Of a stretch of 64,000 nt of DNA, positions 35,492 to 44,221 are shown piece by piece. The position numbers and the translations under genes were made by a program. Origin of the DNA: Methylosinus sp. Sm6 (GTDB taxonomy: Bacteria; Pseudomonadota; Alphaproteobacteria; Rhizobiales; Beijerinckiaceae); assembly GCF_019802345.1 (NCBI RefSeq), contig NZ_JAINDZ010000007.1:98357-162356 (forward strand). Reading direction: 5' to 3'. Every line of letters starts with the position of its first letter. The first letter of the stretch is position 1. The notes beneath the pieces are model-generated. The model was not told the DNA's origin. It saw only the letters and a program-made list of their open reading frames with translations, and made no database searches.

Positions 35492-35548
35492 CCGGCCGAT
35501 CCCATATTGGCGCAAACGCAGCGGCAGGCCGGAAAGGCGGCGACCGAG

Positions 35549-36127
35549 ATGGAGCATTTCGTCAATCATCACCCCCTGCGCGGTCCCTTCCCGCAGGGCC
35601 TCGAGCAGGCCGTGTTCGGCATGGGCTGCTTCTGGGGGGCGGAGCGGCGCTTCTGGCGCCTCGGGGACGGCGTCTTCGTCACCGCGGTCGGCTATGCCGG
35701 CGGGACGACCGAAAATCCGAGCTATGAGCAGGTCTGCACGGGCCGCACCGGCCATGCCGAGGCGGTGCTCGTCGTGTTCGATCCGGCGCAGATTTCTTAC
35801 GAGACCCTGCTGCAGACCTTCTGGGAGAGCCACGACCCCACCCAGGGCGACCGGCAAGGCAATGATATCGGCACGCAATATCGATCGGCGATCTTCTGTT
35901 CTTCGGACGCGCAGCTGCGGCTCGCCGAGGCGTCGCGCCGCGCCTATGGAGCGGCTCTGAGCGCGAAGGGCTATGGCCCGATCACCACGCAGATCGCGCC
36001 GGCTCCGCCCTTTTATTACGCCGAGGCCTATCACCAGCAATATCTCGCCAAGAATCCCGACGGCTATTGCGGGCTCGGCGGCACCGGCGTCGCCTGCCCG
36101 GCGGGACTCGGCGCGGAGCCCGCCTGA
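35549..36127 (+). CDS. msrA: Peptide-methionine (S)-S-oxide reductase
   Basis: MsrA reduces methionine-S-sulfoxide in proteins, complementary to MsrB at 12.3 kb. The 192-residue protein has the catalytic Cys27 in GMGCFWGAE and the conserved [36 protein letters not shown] and AYHQQYL segments. The C terminus has [10 protein letters not shown], giving a candidate resolving cysteine. The ATG at 35549 is preferred to a TTG 14 codons upstream because AAGGCGG precedes it. It is followed by a dispersed palindrome and converges with mepA. Confidence 0.94.
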   Translation: MEHFVNHHPLRGPFPQGLEQAVFGMGCFWGAERRFWRLGDGVFVTAVGYAGGTTENPSYEQVCTGRTGHAEAVLVVFDPAQISYETLLQTFWESHDPTQGDRQGNDIGTQYRSAIFCSSDAQLRLAEASRRAYGAALSAKGYGPITTQIAPAPPFYYAEAYHQQYLAKNPDGYCGLGGTGVACPAGLGAEPA

Positions 36128-36135
36128 CGCGCGAA

Positions 36136-36177
36136 TTCTGATCGATCGAACGATCCGTTCGATCGGAAAGCGCTCTA
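36136..36177. repeat. Dispersed palindrome, copy 2
   Basis: TTCTGAT followed by CGATCGAACG (36143-36152), a 3-base loop and CGTTCGATCG (36156-36165), then GGAAAGCGCTCTA. It matches 2101-2143 almost throughout. The last three bases, CTA, are the complement of the TAG stop of mepA, so the element reaches into that gene's stop codon. Confidence 0.8.
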
Positions 36178-37089
36178 TTCGGCCTTCAGCACCTGCCGGC
36201 ATTGGGCCGGCAGGCCCGCCATGGTCATCGGCGGCCAGGTCTTGGCCGATTTCTTCGGGTGCAGCGCCTCCTCGGTGAACCACCAGGCGAGCGAGGCGTC
36301 GCAGCCGTCGCCCGGCGGCACCTCGTCCTGATCCTTGCAGCTGTCGGCGCCACGCGGACAGAACAGCCGGACATGGAAGTGGTAATCGTGCCCGAACATC
36401 GGGCGCACCTTGGCGAGCCAGCGCCGGTCGCCGCTCGCCGAGCGGCAGAGCGCCCGCTTGATCGCGGCGTTGACGAAAATCCGCTGCACCTGCGGCGATT
36501 GCGCGGCGGTCCGCAGAACCGCCATATGCCCCTCGGTCCAGACCTGCGGGTCCACGTCCAGCCGATCCTCCCGCACGACATTGGTCGCCGACATGTCCTC
36601 CCGCTCGGCGCGGGAGAGCTCGCGCCGCGGCATGGGGGTCAGCCAGATGTCGGCGTCGAGGCCGATCTGATGCGAGGCGTGGCCGGTCAGCATGGGTCCG
36701 CCGCGCGGCTGTGAGATGTCGCCGATGAGCAGGCCCGGCCAGCCGGAGGCCTGCGCCGCCGCCGGCGCCAGCCGCTGCAGAAAGGCGATGAGATCGGGAT
36801 GCCCCCAATAGCGGCCGCGCGATAGGCGCATGACCTGCCAGCTCGGCCCATTGGCCGGCAGCGCCTCGGCGCCGGAGAGGCAGCCGTGGGAATAGAAGCC
36901 GATCGGCTCGGGATCGAGCGGGGCCGGGCCGGCGGCGCGGCCGAACAGCTCCTTGGCCGGCGTCGCCGGATCGGACGGACGGGCGAGCGGCGGCAGGGGC
37001 CTCGGATCGAGCGTCCCTCGGTCCTGCGCGAGCGCGGCGCCGCCGACGAGCAGCGCAAGCATAAAAATCGCGGGTCGCAGATAAACCAT
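36175..37089 (-). CDS. mepA: Penicillin-insensitive murein endopeptidase
   Basis: MepA is a periplasmic LAS-family metallopeptidase that cuts D-Ala-mDAP cross-links in peptidoglycan. The 304-residue protein has a signal peptide (IFMLALLVGGAALAQ), the zinc motif in TGHASHQIGLDADIW and the second metal/catalytic motif GHDYHFHVRLFCP, as in E. coli MepA. The cysteines (Cys in SHGCLSG, RALCRS, LFCP, DSCKD) may form disulfides. It converges with msrA, and its TAG stop lies inside palindrome copy 2. The divergent neighbour is an L,D-transpeptidase, so both genes flanking the gap remodel peptidoglycan. Confidence 0.94.
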   Translation of the reverse strand: MVYLRPAIFMLALLVGGAALAQDRGTLDPRPLPPLARPSDPATPAKELFGRAAGPAPLDPEPIGFYSHGCLSGAEALPANGPSWQVMRLSRGRYWGHPDLIAFLQRLAPAAAQASGWPGLLIGDISQPRGGPMLTGHASHQIGLDADIWLTPMPRRELSRAEREDMSATNVVREDRLDVDPQVWTEGHMAVLRTAAQSPQVQRIFVNAAIKRALCRSASGDRRWLAKVRPMFGHDYHFHVRLFCPRGADSCKDQDEVPPGDGCDASLAWWFTEEALHPKKSAKTWPPMTMAGLPAQCRQVLKAE

Positions 37090-37363
37090 GGGAGCGGCTC
37101 CTCTCGGCCCGAGGGCCGACGGCTCGTGGCGGCCGCGCGGCGGCCGTTTCGCATCAAACGCCGCAATCCGGCGAAATTCCGGCGGATTTTGGTCATCGAG
37201 CAGGAAAACGACGAGTGGATTCGTCTCCGCTCCGGCGCCGCGACGAAAATTTCGGCTTTGGCGTCAACCTTACCGTCGGATATAGATTGCCCTTACGTAG
37301 AGACCACGGTTCTATGCCGCGCTAGCTGTGCGGCATGTGTCTCGAGTTCGTGGGAGTATAGTC

Positions 37364-37984
37364 ATGCGTTTCTTGAAAGTTCTCGCGCTCGTCGTGCCGG
37401 CGCTGTTCGCGTCGATCGGCGCGGCATGGGCCACCGTGCAGATTCATATCGATCTCTCGACCCAGCGCATGCATGTCGAGTCCTCCAAAGGCTCCTATAG
37501 CTGGCCGGTGTCCACGGCGCGCGCCGGCTATGTGACGCCGCGCGGCAGCTTCGCGCCCACCGGGCTGCAGAAGATGCATTATTCGCGCAAATATCACATG
37601 TCGCCGATGCCGCATTCCATCTTCTTCAACGGCGGCTATGCGATCCACGGCACTTACGCGACCGGCGCGCTCGGCCGCCCGGCCTCGCACGGCTGCGTGC
37701 GCCTTTCGCCCGGCAACGCCGCGGCGCTCTACAAGCTGGTGCAGGACGAGGGCGCGCAGATCTCGATCACCGGCTCGTCGCCGAGCTCCTCCCGCTATGC
37801 CGCGCACGGCGGGCAGAAGCGCCATGTCGCGGGACTTCATCGTCCGCATCGCGCCGCTCCGGCGCTGGCCTCTGCGCCCGATCGCTCGCGCGCGCTGGCC
37901 TATGGGCCGGGCGGCCGCACTCGCGGAGTGACCAGCGTGAAGAGCTGGCAGAGCGCGCCGATGAGCTATCCCTTCGGCTTCTGA
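37364..37984 (+). CDS. L,D-transpeptidase (YkuD family)
   Basis: A 206-residue exported enzyme that forms 3-3 cross-links in peptidoglycan or links proteins to it. The signal peptide is LKVLALVVPALFASIGAAWA. The YkuD active site is IHGTYATG...SHGCVRL, with His109 and the nucleophile Cys111. A basic, Ser/His-rich C-terminal tail follows. The ATG at 37364 with GGGA upstream is preferred over an earlier in-frame start. It is divergent from mepA (274 bp apart) and overlaps the converging LysR gene by 19 bp at its 3' end. Confidence 0.92.
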   Translation: MRFLKVLALVVPALFASIGAAWATVQIHIDLSTQRMHVESSKGSYSWPVSTARAGYVTPRGSFAPTGLQKMHYSRKYHMSPMPHSIFFNGGYAIHGTYATGALGRPASHGCVRLSPGNAAALYKLVQDEGAQISITGSSPSSSRYAAHGGQKRHVAGLHRPHRAAPALASAPDRSRALAYGPGGRTRGVTSVKSWQSAPMSYPFGF

Positions 37985-38904
37985 GCCGCGGCGGAGAAGG
38001 CCGCCGTCTCGTCCGCGAATTCGGCGACGACCCAGTCCCTCAATACGGCGACCTCGGGTCGTTCCTCGCCGCCGAGCGGAGCGACGAAGTCGTATCGCGG
38101 CCCCTCGAGCATGGGGCCGAAAGGCTGGATCAGCGCGCCCGATTCGAGCTCCGGCGCAGCGAGCGTCAGGCTCGCGAGCGCCACGCCTCGCCCGGCGACG
38201 GCCGCGCGAATAGCGCTGTCCGGGTCGCCGAAGGCGAGGCCGGCGTCGGGATCGAGGCGGCCCTTGCCGCGCTGCTCGAGCCAGCGCCGCCAGCTCGGGC
38301 TCGATGCGCAATGGATGAGCGTCGCCGTCGCGAGATGACGAGGCCGCCGGACGTCGACACGGGGGCTGCAGACCGGCGCGAAACGGTCGACATAGAGCGG
38401 AAGCGCGGCCAGCCCGGCCCCGTCGCCGCCGGCGCTGTGACCGATCGCGGCGTCCGCCGCGCCGGCGCCGATGTCGGCGCCGTCGTCGCAGATCTGCAGC
38501 CGCAGCTCCCAGCCTGGGCAGCGCGCGCGAAAGGCGGCGACGCGCGGGACGATCCGACGGGCCGCGAAGGATGCGGGCGCGGCGAGAGTCGCCGTCTGCC
38601 GGCGCTCGCCGCCTCCACGCTCGCCGCCTCCACGCTCGCCGCCGCCGCGCGCGCGGATCGCATCCGCGATGGCGTCGAACGCCCGCCGGAGATCGAGGAA
38701 CAATGAGCGCCCCTCGGACGTGAGCGCGACCTCGCGCGGGCGGCGCGTGAAGAGGCGCAAGCCGAGCTCTGTTTCCAGCAGCTTGACCTGATGGCTGATC
38801 GCGGTCGGAGTCACCCCGAGCTCGGCCGCCGCGAGCTTGAAGCTCTGCCGCCGCGCGGCGGCCTCGAAGGCTCGCAATGCGGCGAGCGAAGGGAGATGAC
38901 GCAT
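37966..38904 (-). CDS. LysR-family transcriptional regulator
   Basis: A 312-residue LysR regulator of the GcvA-like type. The N-terminal helix-turn-helix lies within SLAALRAFEAAARRQSF and LAAAELGVTPTAISHQVKLL; the C-terminal part is the effector-binding domain. The start MRHLPSLAALRAFE at 38904 matches GcvA-type proteins and has GGAG upstream; 10 further codons are open. Between the two domains is GGGERGGGERGGGER, a threefold 5-residue repeat. Two matched palindromes with T-N11-A geometry lie between it and the divergent Hsp70-like gene, its most probable target and autoregulatory site. The effector is unknown. Confidence 0.9.
   Translation of the reverse strand: MRHLPSLAALRAFEAAARRQSFKLAAAELGVTPTAISHQVKLLETELGLRLFTRRPREVALTSEGRSLFLDLRRAFDAIADAIRARGGGERGGGERGGGERRQTATLAAPASFAARRIVPRVAAFRARCPGWELRLQICDDGADIGAGAADAAIGHSAGGDGAGLAALPLYVDRFAPVCSPRVDVRRPRHLATATLIHCASSPSWRRWLEQRGKGRLDPDAGLAFGDPDSAIRAAVAGRGVALASLTLAAPELESGALIQPFGPMLEGPRYDFVAPLGGEERPEVAVLRDWVVAEFADETAAFSAAAQKPKG
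38603..38647. repeat. 15-bp tandem repeat in the LysR linker
   Basis: The unit CGCTCGCCGCCTCCA occurs twice exactly (38603-38617, 38618-38632) and a third time with a changed end. It encodes GGGER three times in the linker between DNA-binding and effector domains. Confidence 0.85.
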
Positions 38905-38918
38905 CGCCCGGCTCCATA

Positions 38919-38985
38919 GATGAATAGGATTCATCCTCTATGGACGAGCCGCGGCCTGTCAAGCTATGGATGAAATTTCCTCATC
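38919..38985. promoter_or_regulatory. Pair of LysR-type operators between lysR and the Hsp70-like gene
   Basis: Two 17-bp inverted repeats, GATGAATAGGATTCATC (38919-38935) and GATGAAATTTCCTCATC (38969-38985), share GATGA...TCATC ends, each with T-N11-A spacing typical of LysR sites. Their starts are exactly 50 bp apart, about five helical turns, so both face the same side of DNA. One lies next to the LysR start and the other 54 bp before the divergent start. Confidence 0.7.
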
Positions 38986-39039
38986 TTTAGAAATGCGCCC
39001 GACTTCCTCCGGCGCTCCCGCTGCCTCCCTCCTGGACAA

Positions 39040-40311
39040 ATGATGCAAACCACCTTCTGCGGCCTCGACTTCGGCACCTCCAACTCCACTGTCGCCTGCG
39101 CGCTGGCGCAGGGAGCGGCGCTGATTCCGGTCGAGGGCGACAAATTCACCATTCCGAGCTCGATCTTCTTCGATTTCGATGAGGGCGGCGCCCGCTTCGG
39201 CCGCGAGGCGCTGCGCTGCTATGTCGAAGGGATCGACGGGCGCCTGATGCGCTCGCTCAAGAGCGTGCTCGGCCACCCGCTGCTCGACGAGACCGTGCGC
39301 ATCAAGCGCAAGGCCTATACCTATGGCGACATCATCGGCCTCCTGCTCGCGCATCTGAAGCGCGCGGCCGATGCGGCGGCGGGCGCGGAGGTCACCCATG
39401 TGGTGATGGGCCGGCCGGTGCGCTTCGTCGACGACGACGCCGAGGCCGACCGCAAGGCGCAGGATGCGCTGGAGCGCATCGCGCGAGCGCAGGGCTTCGC
39501 CCATGTCGAGTTCCAATATGAGCCGATCGCGGCGGCGCTCGACTATGAGCGGACGGTCGCCGAGGAGCAATATGCGCTCATCGCCGACATCGGCGGCGGC
39601 ACCTCGGACTTCTCCATCGTGCGCGTCTCCCCGCAGGGCCGCGCCAAGGCCGACCGCGCCGAGGACGTGCTCGCCAATCAGGGCGTCCATATCGGCGGAA
39701 CCGATTTCGACCGCCTGCTCAGCATGAAGGCGGTGATGCCGCATTTCGGCCTCGCCAGCGAGACGAAGAGCCATTTCGGCGGCAAGATTCTCCCCGTGCC
39801 CAACGGCTATTTCGTCGACCTCGCCACCTGGCATCGGATCAATCTTCTCTACACGCCGGAGATTTCGCGCGAGCTCCTCGATCTCGAGAAGCGCTCGCTG
39901 ACGCCGGGGCTGCTGCGCCGGCTGCGCGGCGCGATCGAGGCGCGGCAGGGACATCAGATCGCGCTCGGCGTCGAGGCGGCCAAGATCGCCTTATCGGCCG
40001 AGGAGCATGGCGCGATCGATCTCACCGAGATCGAAGCGGGCCTCGTGATCGCGGCGACGCGCGCCGATCTGCAGGCGGCGGTCGAGACCCGCCTCGCCTC
40101 CTTGCGCGCGGCGAGCGCCGAGACCTTGCGCCAGGCCGGCCTCGATGCGGAGCGGATCGACGCGATTTTCCTGACCGGCGGCTCGACCGCCATTCCGGCG
40201 GTACGCGCCGCGGTGACGGCGATCGCGCCGAAGGCGCGTGTCGTCGAGGGCGACATGTTCGGCAGCGTCGGCCTCGGCCTCGGCCTCGATGCGGCGCGGC
40301 GCTTTTCGTGA
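39040..40311 (+). CDS. YegD-like Hsp70-family protein
   Basis: A 423-residue actin/Hsp70-fold ATPase like E. coli YegD, consisting of the nucleotide-binding domain without the DnaK peptide-binding domain. Phosphate motifs are GLDFGTSNSTVA near residue 8 and DIGGGTSDFSIV near 185; the adenosine motif is FLTGGSTAIPAV. The role of YegD proteins is not established. It starts with MM (39040 or 39043). It is divergent from the LysR gene across two matched operators, which suggests regulation by an effector. It converges with the binding-protein gene 22 bp away. Confidence 0.88.
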   Translation: MMQTTFCGLDFGTSNSTVACALAQGAALIPVEGDKFTIPSSIFFDFDEGGARFGREALRCYVEGIDGRLMRSLKSVLGHPLLDETVRIKRKAYTYGDIIGLLLAHLKRAADAAAGAEVTHVVMGRPVRFVDDDAEADRKAQDALERIARAQGFAHVEFQYEPIAAALDYERTVAEEQYALIADIGGGTSDFSIVRVSPQGRAKADRAEDVLANQGVHIGGTDFDRLLSMKAVMPHFGLASETKSHFGGKILPVPNGYFVDLATWHRINLLYTPEISRELLDLEKRSLTPGLLRRLRGAIEARQGHQIALGVEAAKIALSAEEHGAIDLTEIEAGLVIAATRADLQAAVETRLASLRAASAETLRQAGLDAERIDAIFLTGGSTAIPAVRAAVTAIAPKARVVEGDMFGSVGLGLGLDAARRFS

Positions 40312-40333
40312 GGCGCGCCCGGTCGGCTCGTGT

Positions 40334-41212
40334 TCAGTACGGGCCGATCGGAAAATACTTCAAATATAGCTCCGAATAGACGCCCTTCTGCGCGATGCGG
40401 GCAAGCGCATAGTCGAGCGCCCGGCGCAGCGCGACATTGTTCCGCTTGACGGCGATGCCGACGCCGTCGCCGAAGAAGCGGGGATCGGTGAAAGGCCCGC
40501 CCTTGAATTGGCAGCAATCGCCGGCCTCCTGGCCATTGAGCCAGAAGGAGAGCGAGATCGCGTCGCCGAACATCGCATGGACGCGACCGTCCTTCAGCGC
40601 CGCGCGCGCCTGCTGCGCGGTCGGAAAGGTCGCGAGTCGGGCTTTCGGAAAGAAAGCCTGCAAAAACGCCTCGTGAGCGCTGCCCTCGGCGACGGCGACA
40701 GTGCGATCCTCGAGCCCGGCCGGCGTCGCGGCGGGCAGCAGCGAATCCTTGCGAATGACGAAGCGGCCGGGCGTCGTATAGTAGGGAGCGGTGAAGTCCA
40801 CGGCCTTGCGCGCCTCGTCGGTGACGGCCATCGAGGCCACGGCCGCGTCGCCTCCGCCGTCCTCGAGCGCGGCGATCACGAGATCCCAGCGGCGGCGCTG
40901 GATGGTGCAGGCGACCTCCAGCTCCTCACAGAGCGCGCGCGCGAGATCGACGTTGAAGCCGGCGATGGTCCCGTCCGGCAGAGCGAAGTCGAAGGGCGGA
41001 TAATCATCCTCGGTGAGAAAGCGGATCTGCTTGATCGTCGAGAGATCCGGCTTCTCCAGCTTGCGCCCGGGATCCCAGAAGGAGGGCGCGGGCTCGGCGG
41101 CGCGCCCCGCCGCCGCGAAGGGCGGCAGAGCGACGAGCGCGAGCAGGAGGCTTGTCAAAGCCGCGCGCCTTTGCCAAGCTCGAGCTATCGATTTTTTCGC
41201 TGGCTTCATCAT
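40334..41212 (-). CDS. Family 3 extracellular solute-binding protein
   Basis: A 292-residue periplasmic binding protein of the amino-acid (family 3) type, with a basic N terminus and signal segment (TSLLLALVALPPFAAAGRAAE). Typical blocks are IRFLTEDDYPPFDF, GFNVDLARALCEEL, DFTAPYYTTPGRFV and the C-terminal GVYSELYLKYFP. No permease or ATPase gene is adjacent, so it is an orphan; it may serve a transporter elsewhere or act as a sensor. The ligand is unknown. It is divergent from the glycosyltransferase gene, 58 bp apart. Confidence 0.87.
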   Translation of the reverse strand: MMKPAKKSIARAWQRRAALTSLLLALVALPPFAAAGRAAEPAPSFWDPGRKLEKPDLSTIKQIRFLTEDDYPPFDFALPDGTIAGFNVDLARALCEELEVACTIQRRRWDLVIAALEDGGGDAAVASMAVTDEARKAVDFTAPYYTTPGRFVIRKDSLLPAATPAGLEDRTVAVAEGSAHEAFLQAFFPKARLATFPTAQQARAALKDGRVHAMFGDAISLSFWLNGQEAGDCCQFKGGPFTDPRFFGDGVGIAVKRNNVALRRALDYALARIAQKGVYSELYLKYFPIGPY

Positions 41213-41270
41213 TTCGGTCGAAAGCGGGTCCCGCGAACGGCGGCGCGGCGGTTCGCGGAGACATTAGCGT

Positions 41271-43274
41271 ATGAGCGTCGACAGGGTCGATAGGTTTTAC
41301 CCGCGGCCGCCCGGGCGGCGCGACGATCCATCCGGCTTTGCGCGGCGCCTGGACGCCGCGCCCGAGCCGGCCGACGCCCCGCGTCGGCGCGCCATTGCCG
41401 CGCCCGAGAGCCTAGCGCCCGGAGCCGGCCGCCCGCTGCCGCAAGAGATCGCCTTTCTCGCCGCGCATCGCGTGCCGCTGGTCCTGCTGCAATATGGCGC
41501 GACGATCGCGCGGCGGCAGCGGGCGAGCGCCGACTCCGTGCTGATCGCCGAGGGGCTCGTCTCCGAGGAGCGCTTCTATCGGGCGCTCGCCGCCGAACTG
41601 AAGGTTCCTTACCTGTCCGAGCCGGAGGGCCTCGCGGCCTCCGCCGATCTCGAGGCCGATGCGGCGCGCGGATACGCCCGCCTCGCCTCCGGCGCGCCGG
41701 CTGGGGCGTGCTGGCTGTTCGCGCCGCGCGGCGCGCAGATCATCCGCCTCATGGGCCTCACTCGCGCGGCCGTGGGACGTCCGCTCTATGCGATCACCGC
41801 GCCGACGCTGTTCGAAGAATCGCTGCGCCGCGCCACCGCCGACGCGCTCGCACAGGGAGCCGCCCATTCGGTGGAGCGCGTGCTGCCGCATCTTTGCGTC
41901 CGGCGCGCCTTGGCGACGGGCGCGCCCCTTTGCTTCATCCTGGCGGCCGCCTGGACGGCGCCGGCCGCGGACGCCTTCACCGGCACGGCCGTGCTGCTGG
42001 CGCTGGCCTTTCTGGGCAATGTGCTGCTGCGGCTCTACGCCTGCGCGCACAGCGCAGCCGAAGAGCGCGCGCGGGCGCTGGCCGAGGCGGAGCTGCCTCT
42101 CTATTCGGTCGTCGTCGCGCTCTACCGGGAGGCGCCCGTGGCCCGGCAGCTCGCGCGCTCCATGGCGGCGCTCGACTATCCGCACGCCAAGCTGGACGTG
42201 AAATTCGTGGTCGAGGCCGACGACGGCGAGACGGCGGCGGCGCTGCGCGCGGCGCCGCTGCCGCCCTATTGCGAGATTATCGTCGCGCCGCCGGGCGAGC
42301 CGCGAACCAAGCCGCGCGCGCTCAATGTCGCTCTGCCGTTCCTGCGCGGCTCGCTCGTCGCCGTCTTCGACGCCGAGGATGCGCCCGAACCCGACCAGTT
42401 GCGCAAGGCCGCCGCCCTGTTCGCGCGGGGCGACGACAGGCTCGCCTGCCTCCAGGCGAGCCTCTGCATCCACAATAGCGGGCAGAATTGGATGACGGCG
42501 CTGTTCGCGATCGACTACGCGCTGCTGTTCCTCGTCTTCAACCAAGGCGCCTCGGCCGCCGGCCTGCCGTTCTTCCTGGGCGGCACGTCCAATCATTTCC
42601 GCGTGACGGCGTTGCGCGCGCTCGGCGGCTGGGACGCGTTCAATGTGACCGAGGACGCCGATCTCGGCCTGCGCCTCGCCCGTTGCGGCTATGTCGCCCG
42701 CACCATGTGCTCGCGCACTTATGAGGAGGCGCCGGTCGAATTCGGCAAGCTCGTCGCGCAGCGCTCGCGCTGGATGAAGGGCTGGATGCAGACCGCGCTC
42801 GTTCACTGCCGCGCGCCCATTGGGCTCATGCGCGATCTCGGCGGCGCCGGCGCGCTCGCCGTCCTCGCCATGTTCGTCGGCGGCGTGCTGGCGCCGCTGC
42901 ATGGGCCGCTGCTCGCCTGCACGCTCGTGCTCGACGCGGCGTTCGGCCGGCTGCTGCAGCCAGAGACTCCGATCGAGAATTTGCAGAGCGGGCTCTGGTG
43001 CTATGTCGTCGTCATGGCTTTCTACGCCGAGCTCGCGACGCGCTTCGTCGCTATGCGGCGCGGCGGCCTTTTCCGCCTGTGGCCGGCGTTGCTGTTCCGG
43101 CCGCTATGGACTCTGATGCTCATGCTCGCCGCCTGGCGCGCCTTGCGCGATCTGTGGATCAGGCCCTACCATTGGGACAAGACCGAGCATGGCGCCGCCG
43201 CCGCGCCCGAACCCAGTCGCCATGCGCAAAAGCCGCCTCGACCCGCAGCCTTCCGCCGACCCCGCGCCGCTTGA
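41271..43274 (+). CDS. Membrane family 2 glycosyltransferase with N-terminal regulatory-type domain
   Basis: A 667-residue inner-membrane glycosyltransferase, cellulose/hyaluronan-synthase-like. The GT2 motifs are YSVVVALYREAPV, FDAEDAPEPDQLR near 366, TEDADLGLRLARCG near 460 and QRSRWMKGW near 497. Two hydrophobic segments precede the catalytic domain and several follow. Residues about 85-190, with SVLIAEGLVSEERFYRALA, resemble the N-terminal domain of GspE/MshE ATPases, which in MshE binds cyclic-di-GMP, so signalling control is possible. The product polysaccharide is unknown. The following RHH gene overlaps its 3' end. Confidence 0.88.
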   Translation: MSVDRVDRFYPRPPGRRDDPSGFARRLDAAPEPADAPRRRAIAAPESLAPGAGRPLPQEIAFLAAHRVPLVLLQYGATIARRQRASADSVLIAEGLVSEERFYRALAAELKVPYLSEPEGLAASADLEADAARGYARLASGAPAGACWLFAPRGAQIIRLMGLTRAAVGRPLYAITAPTLFEESLRRATADALAQGAAHSVERVLPHLCVRRALATGAPLCFILAAAWTAPAADAFTGTAVLLALAFLGNVLLRLYACAHSAAEERARALAEAELPLYSVVVALYREAPVARQLARSMAALDYPHAKLDVKFVVEADDGETAAALRAAPLPPYCEIIVAPPGEPRTKPRALNVALPFLRGSLVAVFDAEDAPEPDQLRKAAALFARGDDRLACLQASLCIHNSGQNWMTALFAIDYALLFLVFNQGASAAGLPFFLGGTSNHFRVTALRALGGWDAFNVTEDADLGLRLARCGYVARTMCSRTYEEAPVEFGKLVAQRSRWMKGWMQTALVHCRAPIGLMRDLGGAGALAVLAMFVGGVLAPLHGPLLACTLVLDAAFGRLLQPETPIENLQSGLWCYVVVMAFYAELATRFVAMRRGGLFRLWPALLFRPLWTLMLMLAAWRALRDLWIRPYHWDKTEHGAAAAPEPSRHAQKPPRPAAFRRPRAA

Positions 43275-43503
43275 CTCGCCGCCGACTGCGCTCGCCAAGC
43301 ATTCGCTGGTCGTCGCCGGCCATCGCACCAGCGTGTCGCTGGAGCGCGCCTTCTGGGAGGCGCTGAAATCCGCCGCCGCCGAGGAGGGCTGCTCGCTCGC
43401 CGCGCTCGTCGCCCGCGTCGACGCCGGGAGAGGCGCGGCCAATCTCTCCTCGGCTCTGCGCGTTTTCGCGCTGCAGCGGGCGCTGGCGAAAACGCGGGGC
43501 TGA
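43222..43503 (+). CDS. Small ribbon-helix-helix-domain protein
   Basis: A 93-residue protein with a proline-rich N terminus and the block KHSLVVAGHRTSVSLERAFWEALKSAAAEEG, typical of the RHH_4 family of Rhizobiales. The family is presumed to bind DNA but has little experimental support. The start at 43222 is a choice; an ATG 11 codons upstream would overlap the glycosyltransferase gene by 86 bp instead of 53. No clear ribosome site precedes either, so translation may be coupled to the upstream gene. Confidence 0.75.
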   Translation: MRKSRLDPQPSADPAPLDSPPTALAKHSLVVAGHRTSVSLERAFWEALKSAAAEEGCSLAALVARVDAGRGAANLSSALRVFALQRALAKTRG

Positions 43504-43505
43504 GA

Positions 43506-44213
43506 TCAGACGAGGCCGGCCGCGATATTCACCATCAGCGCCAATATGGCCGTGTTGAAGAAGAAGGCGAGAACGCCCTGGGTCAGCGCCACGGCGCGCA
43601 TCGGCGCCGAGGAGGTGGAAACATCCGCCGTCTGGCAGGCGACGCCGATCACATAGGCGAAATAGACGAAATCGATATAGGTCGGCGGCTCCGTTCCCGG
43701 AAAGATCAGCCCGCCGCGCAGCTCGGACGGCCGCTCCGACGCGCTCGCCCGCTCGAGATAGAATTCATGCGCGTAATGCAGCGCGAAGGCGAGATGGATG
43801 AACAGCCAGGAACTGATCACGGTCAGCACGGCGAGCCCGATATGCGTTGCTTTCGACCAGCCGTCGAGGCCCTTGACGGGGCCGAGCTCGGCGACGATCG
43901 CGCCGAGCGAGGCGCAGCCCGTGGCGATGACGAGCAGGAGGATGACGAGGCGCCCCTCGTCCTGCAGCTGCGCGTGGCGGCGCATCGAAGCCGGAGTCGA
44001 GCGCGCCATCTGCTCGGCGGAGACGGCGAGATAGAGCAGCGCGAACACATTCCAGCCGATGAGCGCGCGGGTCACGTCGCGCCACGGCGCGGGCAGGAGC
44101 AGGCCGACGATCGTCCCGGCGATCGCGCAGAGGAACAGCCGCGAGCGCGCCCGCAGAATGCGCCACAGCAGCGGGCGCCGGCGGTGACGGGCGATGAGAT
44201 CGGCCTCCGCCAC
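43506..44213 (-). CDS. DUF1345 membrane protein
   Basis: A 235-residue inner-membrane protein of the DUF1345 family with about five hydrophobic helices. The conserved parts ALIGWNVFALLYLAVS, HEFY and PTYIDFVYFAYVIGVACQTADV are present. The family function is unknown. It ends 2 bp from the converging RHH gene and lies 8 bp downstream of ispA on the same strand, so it may be co-transcribed with ispA. No functional link can be read. Confidence 0.85.
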   Translation of the reverse strand: MAEADLIARHRRRPLLWRILRARSRLFLCAIAGTIVGLLLPAPWRDVTRALIGWNVFALLYLAVSAEQMARSTPASMRRHAQLQDEGRLVILLLVIATGCASLGAIVAELGPVKGLDGWSKATHIGLAVLTVISSWLFIHLAFALHYAHEFYLERASASERPSELRGGLIFPGTEPPTYIDFVYFAYVIGVACQTADVSTSSAPMRAVALTQGVLAFFFNTAILALMVNIAAGLV

Positions 44214-44221
44214 CCCGCGCC

